A stretch of DNA of 64,000 bases from Paenibacillus sp. J31TS4. GTDB taxonomy: Bacteria; Bacillota; Bacilli; Paenibacillales; NBRC-103111. Where the stretch lies: positions 1,674,001 to 1,738,000 of the forward strand of contig NZ_BOSI01000001.1 in assembly GCF_018403265.1 (NCBI RefSeq), written 5' to 3'. Both the position numbers and the translations under genes were made by a program. How positions within the stretch are numbered: position 1 is the first letter of the stretch; each line of letters starts with the position of its first letter. The notes beneath the pieces were generated by a model. The model saw only the letters and a list, made by a program, of their open reading frames with translations. It was not told the DNA's origin and ran no database searches. This document shows positions 62,995 to 64,000 of the stretch, piece by piece.

Positions 62995-63954
62995 CTAATA
63001 TAGGCCTTCTTCGCCGAACCGCTTGGCGGCCCGGTTCGCCAGGATGACCAGCACGAGACCGACGAGGCCCTTGAACATCCCGACCGCGGTGGCGAAGCTG
63101 ACGTCGCCCTGCTGAATGCCCTTGAAGTAGACGTAAGTATCGAGCACGTTGCCCGATTCGGTATTGAACGGATTGAGCATCAGGAAGATCTGCTCGAAGC
63201 CGGTATCCAGCACGTTGCCGAGACGAAGAATGAACAGAATGACGATGACGCTGCGGATCGCCGGCAGCGTGACGTGCCAGAGCTGACGCCAGCGGCTAGC
63301 ACCGTCGATGACGGCGGCTTCGTACAGCGCCGGGTTGACGCCCGCGAGAGCGGCCAGGAACAGAATCGTGCTCCAGCCGGATTCCTTCCAGATGACCTGC
63401 AGGATGATGACCGGCTTGAACAGCGCCGGGTCCGTCAGGAACGGAATCGCCTCCCAATGCAGCTTTTGGGTCAGGAACGTGTTGATCAAACCTTCGCCCC
63501 GCAGGAAGACAACGAAGATGCCGGCCACAACGACCCAGGAGAGGAAGTGCGGCAGATAGACCATCGACTGCACAATCCGCTTGTAGGTTTCGTTTCGGAC
63601 CTCGTTCAGCATGAGCGCCAGAATAATAGAGATCGGAAACGCCATGAAAATCTGCAGGAACGAGATCTGCAGCGTGTTCCAGATGACCTTGATGACCTCG
63701 GCGTCCTCGAAGATTCTGGCAAAATACTTGAACCCGACCCATTCGTTCGCCCAGAGGCTCTCGTTAAACGGGTTGAAGTCCTGGAATGCGATGACCAGTC
63801 CCGCCATCGGGATATAACGGTAAACGATGTAGTAAAGCACCCCGGGCAAGAGCAGCAGGTAAATATACCGCTCCCGCCACATCCTCCGCCTTAGTTTGGT
63901 CCCCCGTCCGGCAGCCGGAGCGGTTCCTTGCAGCTGAACCTCTGTCGATTTCAT
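62995..63954 (-). CDS. Sugar ABC transporter permease, LplB-like
   Basis: 319 aa, six TM segments. YIYLLLLPGVLYYIVYRYIP at the start, EAA loop YEAAVIDGASRWRQLWHVTLP, ending RAAKRFGEEGLY, all LplB/UgpA-type. First gene of the operon in the window; the promoter should lie beyond 63954. Partner of the 62102 permease. Confidence 0.95.
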   Translation of the reverse strand: MKSTEVQLQGTAPAAGRGTKLRRRMWRERYIYLLLLPGVLYYIVYRYIPMAGLVIAFQDFNPFNESLWANEWVGFKYFARIFEDAEVIKVIWNTLQISFLQIFMAFPISIILALMLNEVRNETYKRIVQSMVYLPHFLSWVVVAGIFVVFLRGEGLINTFLTQKLHWEAIPFLTDPALFKPVIILQVIWKESGWSTILFLAALAGVNPALYEAAVIDGASRWRQLWHVTLPAIRSVIVILFILRLGNVLDTGFEQIFLMLNPFNTESGNVLDTYVYFKGIQQGDVSFATAVGMFKGLVGLVLVILANRAAKRFGEEGLY

Positions 63955-64000
63955 GGCAGTCCGAATCCCCCATTTCCTTCCCAGCTTTCTGGTTAAACGC

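Noticed and set aside
61874-62998. 374-codon + strand frame opposite the ABC permease
   Set aside because: Composed mainly of Arg/His/Gln/Asp; shadow of membrane-protein codons.

Overview
The window reads as chromosome of a GC-rich spore-former relative, most likely Paenibacillaceae (Paenibacillus or Cohnella type). The reasons are strong AGGAGG ribosome sites, a Firmicutes-type sufC-D-S-U-B operon, LplB/YtcP-like lipoprotein ABC importers, an AzlCD system, DUF1802 and GntR/solute-binding fusions. No rRNA, tRNA, CRISPR array or intact insertion sequence was seen. All calls come from reading the sequence and recalling families; no search was run.

Region 1 (1-16.1 kb) is the right part of a siphovirus-like prophage. 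Reading inward from the chromosome, the + strand carries a tyrosine integrase, an ImmA-type peptidase and a CI-like repressor. A cro-like gene and the whole early/replication block run leftwards on the - strand: DUF771, AbrB-like, DUF2800, DUF2815, a MazG-like gene, family A DNA polymerase, DUF3310, a VapE-type primase-helicase, VRR-NUC, SNF2 helicase, an ArpU/RinA-like activator, HNH and the terminase subunits. The large terminase subunit runs off the left edge, so head, tail and lysis genes lie outside. The lysis/lysogeny switch is readable: a 15-bp operator GATAA-N5-TTATC occurs five times (one copy imperfect) and sits in the spacers of two consensus promoters. One promoter drives cro; the other points through cro, antisense, toward the repressor. 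An iteron-like cluster follows the primase gene. The phage abuts the 3' end of sufB.

Region 2 (16.2-21.5 kb) is the suf Fe-S assembly operon with a Fur-box-like sequence over its promoter. Region 3 (21.7-47.4 kb) is ordinary housekeeping chromosome: methionine salvage (mtnK-mtnA), a membrane GGDEF diguanylate cyclase, Cu/Zn superoxide dismutase, purT, a nagB-nagA-oxidoreductase operon, dfrA-thyA, azlCD with an XRE-cupin regulator, a WYL regulator, and an ECF41-like sigma factor beside an NADH dehydrogenase-like flavoprotein.

Region 4 (47.7-52.6 kb) has a chemoreceptor-cheW pair preceded by a clear cyclic-di-GMP-I riboswitch with a terminator, then an AT-rich gene-free patch, an aminoglycoside-phosphotransferase-fold kinase and a LOG-family protein. 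Region 5 (52.7-64 kb) looks like a carbohydrate, possibly sulfated-glycan, utilisation locus: two permeases and a lipoprotein binding protein, a beta-propeller protein, an alpha/beta esterase, a cytoplasmic GntR-HTH/solute-binding fusion, a sulfatase, and a frameshifted membrane protein. The parts likely to be least described are the phage switch, the riboswitch-controlled chemotaxis pair, and the GntR/binding-protein regulator with its sulfatase locus.
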